Shown in pieces: positions 61,647 through 64,000 of a stretch of 64,000 nt of DNA. The notes below the pieces were generated by a model. That model was not told the DNA's origin. It worked only from the letters and a program-made list of their open reading frames with translations, and ran no database searches. Source of the DNA: Arctopsyche grandis (taxonomy: Eukaryota > Arthropoda > Insecta > Trichoptera > Hydropsychidae); the NCBI RefSeq assembly GCF_051622035.1, contig NC_135357.1, positions 34,251,191 through 34,315,190 of the forward strand, read 5' to 3'. The translations under genes were made by a program, and so were the position numbers. The first letter of the stretch is position 1, and every line of letters starts with the position of its first letter.

Positions 61647-61875
61647 ATTAGAATAAAATCAATATGAAAGCATTATCCTACTTACAGATTAATTTATAAA
61701 AAATAAATTTAGTTAATAAGGTCTGGATGTGGTTAATTCGTATTAAATGCCCATTTTTGTTGATAGCAATAAATTCTAAATTATTTTTAATACATTAGAA
61801 ATAATATTTTTGTAATTTTATGTATTTAATATATTCACTTTTATAAAAATAATAATGTACATTCATAACAAATAT

Positions 61876-62162
61876 GGTTCGGTGATTACTAGTCAAATGT
61901 GAACCGGTCACAGAACAACCGATCGCTCTAGATCAGTCACACGTGATAACCCGTCACACTAAAACTGGTCACGAGAAAACTGGACACACCCGAAAATTGG
62001 TCACGAAAAAACTGGTAACACCCAAAAATTAAAAATTGGTCGAATTTTTGAGTGACTAATTTTCGGGTGTGACCAGTTTTAGTGTGACGGGTGATCACGT
62101 GTGACCGATCTAGAGCGACCGGTTGTCTTGTGACTGGTTCACATATGACTAGTCCGTTTACC
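61876..62162. mobile_element. Hairpin MITE, MULE-like, copy M4
   Basis: GGTTCGGTGATTACTAGTCA start, CTAGTCCGTTTACC end, flanked by ACAAATAT (61868-61875, 62163-62170), at least 8 bp. The interior is palindromic like M1, of which it is a diverged copy. Confidence 0.83.
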
Positions 62163-62170
62163 ACAAATAT

Positions 62171-62800
62171 ATGGCACAAAAAGAAATTATTCAACTTTAA
62201 TTAAATGTATTCAATATTAAATAAATTATTCCAACATTCAACAAATATATTGCACATGAGATATTTTATTATCACTAGAATTAATTTTTTACACTTTAAA
62301 ATCATTGAATCACACTAAGTCTGCTTCCATTTTTCTAATTAAAATTATTTTTTTGCGATGTATACTTATACTAGGCTTGTTTTTATTTGTGACAAAACCA
62401 ATTTTTTATTTTTCTATATATTTTTTACCTCAGTTGTATTTTTTTCTTATAAAATTAGTTAGAAGTTCATTGTCCGTAGTGAATACTATCTAAAAGAAAG
62501 CTCTATTATATTTATAAACATTTGAAAATGTATCATTTTAAAATATCAGCATAAACAAAACTTTTTTTCTTAAATTACATTAAATAAGTTGACTTTATGA
62601 AAATTTTTAGTTGACATATTAATGTTATTTGAAGAAAAAAAACTTTCTCTAAAACAATCAACATTTTCCATAATAGAGCTGCAGACTCGGCTCCAAATTT
62701 TCTTACAATCTAACACGGAATTGCGTTTTCAATCATTATATCATAATTTTTTTAAACAAAAAATGTTCATTCTGATAATCTACTTTCGAAACATTGGTAT
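62171..62800. other. Nothing recognised
   Basis: Very AT-rich, no gene or repeat identified. Confidence 0.4.
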
Positions 62801-63155
62801 TGTTGCGTAGGGGTGAGTTCAGGATCCAAATGAAAGGCCAAAATCACTTCACAGCATTTATTCAACAATTTGGGAAGTCCACACGGAACCACCGCTGACT
62901 CCAGAATAGCTGGTCTACCGTGTGTACCTCATTATAAAGGACAAGTTGCACAGCACAGCTTCGCCGATCCGTTTGTGTGTTTATTGTCTAGGCACAAAAA
63001 GATCTACCCGGGCGAATCTAATGTTTACGCAAGAACTCGCTCAGGTCTGTGGGAACTCCAGCGTATCCTTTGTTCGGGCAGTAATCTGGGGTCTCTATTG
63101 TTCACCGACGAATCCACTTAGACAGTGGATACTCTCTCTCAAGATGGACATTACA
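62801..63155 (-). mobile_element. LTR-like sequence (minus)
   Basis: TGTTGCGTAGGGGTGAGTTC at the start is the complement of an LTR 3' end (compare 48540-48572). It contains the complement of AATAAATGCTGTGAAGTGAT. It ends near ACATTACA at 63148-63155. The flanks GTAT and ATAG do not match, so the end is uncertain. Confidence 0.6.
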
Positions 63156-63824
63156 ATAGGCTAGTAGCAGTTGATATTCTTGATATAAAATAATAATCGA
63201 TGTCAAAATAATATATGGCCAACAGGAGTACAATTGTAAACGCAAAAATTTCTGGATAATATCATGTAGTTTTTAATATTAAACTTTAAAATTCAGCGAA
63301 CATGCCATTTTTCCTTAATTATTTTTTGTCTTGAAACTCATTTATACAACTCAATATTATTCGAAATAAATACATACGTATATATGTATGAATATAGCAC
63401 AACTTGTGCTACTCCGAATCAAAACCAGTGATCTCATATATTTCACAACAATACACAAGTCTTACGATGGCATCATCATCGCTCCTGTACAAAAATGCAG
63501 AACTAATCTCGATCTATACTACTCGAGGGCAACGACCCAGCAGAACTAATCTCGCCTGGAATTATCTTCGCTACTCTAGGGCAACGTCCACTTTGACTAT
63601 TCCAGAAGAAAGAGTTCATCGCTTGATCGTAAAACGAACGAAATCCAGACGTGATGTCATCATGCAACTACGACACTTGACCTGAAGACCTCGACCCCGT
63701 AGGAATCTTCCAGAACGTGATCTCACCAGCCGAGCTACGCGTTGCACAATCAACAAAGTATTTAAACTGACGCACCCGGTTCAGACGCCCGTGTGAATAT
63801 CTGGAGTTCAGCCAGCTTACATCT
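63156..63824. other. Unassigned, GC-richer block at 63400-63800
   Basis: 63400-63800 is less AT-rich than its surroundings and has a duplicated word (CAGAACTAATCTCG at about 63499 and 63541). An open frame at 63404-63685 shows no domain. It could be an LTR or leader of an unknown retroelement; I cannot show it. Confidence 0.35.
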
Positions 63825-64000
63825 CAGCAGTTTGGCTTAATGGTAGCGTATATATTTAGCACCACTGAGGTCGAAAGTTCGAGTCCTCGTCAAACTGCTA
63901 GTTAGGTTTGGGGGTTTTGAAACGGTTCCTGAAAATTGGTATTAGATCATTTCTTGTTGTCACAAAATCTGTGTGTATAATTTGTAAAAATTATGCACAG
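63825..64000 (+). mobile_element. tRNA-derived SINE, copy S6, cut by window end
   Basis: AGCAGTTTGG pairs with the later CAAACTGCT. A box GGCTTAATGGTAGCG and B box AGTTCGAGTCC are present. The body continues with TTGAAACGGTTCCTG and runs toward the end of the window. Confidence 0.78.

Noticed and set aside
63404..63685. 93-aa plus-strand frame
   Set aside because: No domain, no splice or promoter context; probably part of an LTR-like or repeat sequence.

Overview
This is eukaryotic, almost certainly holometabolous-insect, nuclear DNA. It is AT-rich with many ACAT/GTAT microsatellites. It holds spliced genes of insect families (a pacifastin serine-protease inhibitor gene and a ZAD-C2H2 zinc-finger gene) and a dense set of insect-type mobile elements: hAT, mariner, Harbinger, MULE-like, Helitron, tRNA-SINE, LINE and solo LTRs. 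The order cannot be fixed from sequence alone. The Helitrons and RTE-like LINE would fit a moth, but this is only a suggestion. Layout: 1-7.4 kb is mobile-element debris, with a bounded hAT element, a broken CR1/Jockey-type LINE and a mariner fragment. 7.66-18.74 kb is one uninterrupted 3691-codon reading frame. It encodes a STAND-type NTPase: a novel N-terminal region, a coiled coil, NB-ARC with Walker A/B, a winged-helix-like segment, degenerate ankyrins, then 79 consecutive 33-residue ankyrin repeats without a single indel. A 15-repeat block (1485 bp) is duplicated in tandem. The original C-terminus seems to lie decayed and frame-shifted just downstream, up to about 19.26 kb. This gene is the standout of the window. 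Insects are generally thought to lack NLR-type receptors, and the architecture (NB-ARC plus homogenised repeats) recalls NLR-like proteins of fungi, plants and bacteria. 21.2-46.4 kb (minus strand) is a 25-kb pacifastin-type protease-inhibitor gene that I assembled by hand from splice sites. A signal-peptide exon lies at 46.4 kb, a micro-exon at 32.8 kb and a three-domain exon at 28.2-28.6 kb. The transcript then appears to choose between a two-domain terminal exon with stop (26.1 kb; 272 aa) and a run of twelve one-domain exons ending at 21.2 kb (713 aa, 15 domains). All exon phases fit both choices. The single-domain exons end mostly in REKR-type furin sites and carry Arg, Lys or Leu at the inhibitory P1 position, so the long form looks like a polyprotein of inhibitors with mixed specificity. 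A four-exon block has been duplicated. The introns are full of mobile elements, including nested ones. 46.4-59 kb is mainly repeats: Helitron-like families ending in CTAG, SINEs, MITEs, a LINE 3' end and an unidentified dispersed family. 59.5-61.7 kb holds a decayed ZAD exon pair followed by an intact three-exon ZAD-zinc-finger gene (371 aa, seven C2H2 fingers). The window ends with a MULE-like hairpin MITE, LTR-like sequence and a SINE. The genes show no operon-like relation. The shared theme is repeat-domain proteins (ankyrin, pacifastin, zinc finger) evolving by tandem duplication in a transposon-rich setting.
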